Part shown: in pieces, positions 5,618 through 5,686 of the stretch
Layout of the letters: every line of letters starts with the position of its first letter
How positions within the stretch are numbered: the first letter of the stretch is position 1
Source of the DNA: an uncultured Bacillota bacterium
Lineage (GTDB): Bacteria; Bacillota; Clostridia; Peptostreptococcales; Anaerovoracaceae
Reading direction: 5' to 3'
Length of the DNA stretch: 5,686 bases
Assembly (NCBI GenBank): GCA_946546075.1
Contig: CAMNNV010000092.1
Coordinates: forward strand, 1 to 5,686
Made by a program: the position numbers and the translations under genes
The notes under the pieces: generated by a model
The model's database searches: none
What the model saw: only the letters and a program-made list of their open reading frames with translations
What the model was told of the DNA's origin: nothing

Positions 5618-5686
5618 TTATCTTTTTCTCTCATATATTTCCATTATTTCATCCTCTTCCTCAGCTTCGTTCTTATAATATTTATT
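5618..5686 (-). CDS. C-terminal end of an unidentified upstream gene
   Basis: From the right edge the minus strand has an open frame of 22 codons ending in TAA at 5620-5618. The peptide includes KNEAEEEDEIMEIYERKR, an acidic stretch followed by a basic end. Its composition is what one expects of a hydrophilic protein C-terminus, and the base composition changes to AT-rich non-coding right after the stop. The start and most of the protein are outside the window, and 22 residues are too few to name a family. The candidate -35 element of the next unit begins three bases past this stop. Confidence 0.5.
   Translation of the reverse strand, partial: NKYYKNEAEEEDEIMEIYERKR

Noticed and set aside
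1..5686. Search for a novel defence, mobile or CRISPR-like system.
   Set aside because: The window is almost fully accounted for by housekeeping genes with intact motifs; no spaced repeats, transposase, integrase, toxin-antitoxin pair or att-like sites were seen. The AbrB-fold protein resembles MazE-type antitoxins only in fold and has no toxin partner.

Overview
The window reads as chromosome from an anaerobic, low-to-mid GC Firmicute, most likely a member of the Clostridia. The pointers are a class III fructose-1,6-bisphosphatase, a two-subunit oxygen-sensitive class I fumarase, an AbrB regulator very close to the Bacillus/Clostridium type but with a Cys-rich tail, strong AGGAGG-like ribosome binding sites, frequent AGA arginine codons and textbook sigma-A promoter spacing. 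No species can be named from this sequence. No mobile element, CRISPR array, tRNA, rRNA or defence system is visible.

Every supported gene is on the minus strand, so the window is read from right to left. At the right edge (5686-5618) are the last 22 codons of an unidentified gene. A roughly 100-base intergenic stretch follows, with a candidate promoter and a tandem 10-base-period repeat. Then comes a two-gene unit: a small single-membrane-span DUF948-like protein (5514-5194) and an AbrB-family regulator with a C-terminal four-cysteine motif (5159-4917). A hairpin plus U-tract (4892-4860) ends that unit.

A second unit starts from a strong candidate promoter (TTGAAA-17-TATAAT, 4824-4796). Its genes are murA (first committed step of peptidoglycan synthesis, GTG start), then a 53-base gap with an 11-bp hairpin, then the fumarase alpha and beta subunits, then metA (homoserine O-acyltransferase), then fbp (class III FBPase), which runs off the left edge. 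From fumarase alpha onward the gaps are 10 bp, 20 bp and an 8-bp overlap, so these four genes look like one transcript, possibly continuous with murA.

The proposed operon links C4-dicarboxylate interconversion (fumarate/malate), the aspartate-to-methionine branch and gluconeogenesis. The grouping is plausible central metabolism rather than a novel system. The most informative single observation is Glu111 in MetA, which predicts use of acetyl-CoA rather than succinyl-CoA. The other points worth a second look are regulatory: the tandem repeat, the murA-fumarase hairpin and the absence of a methionine-responsive leader next to metA. The long plus-strand open frames are all antisense shadows of these genes.
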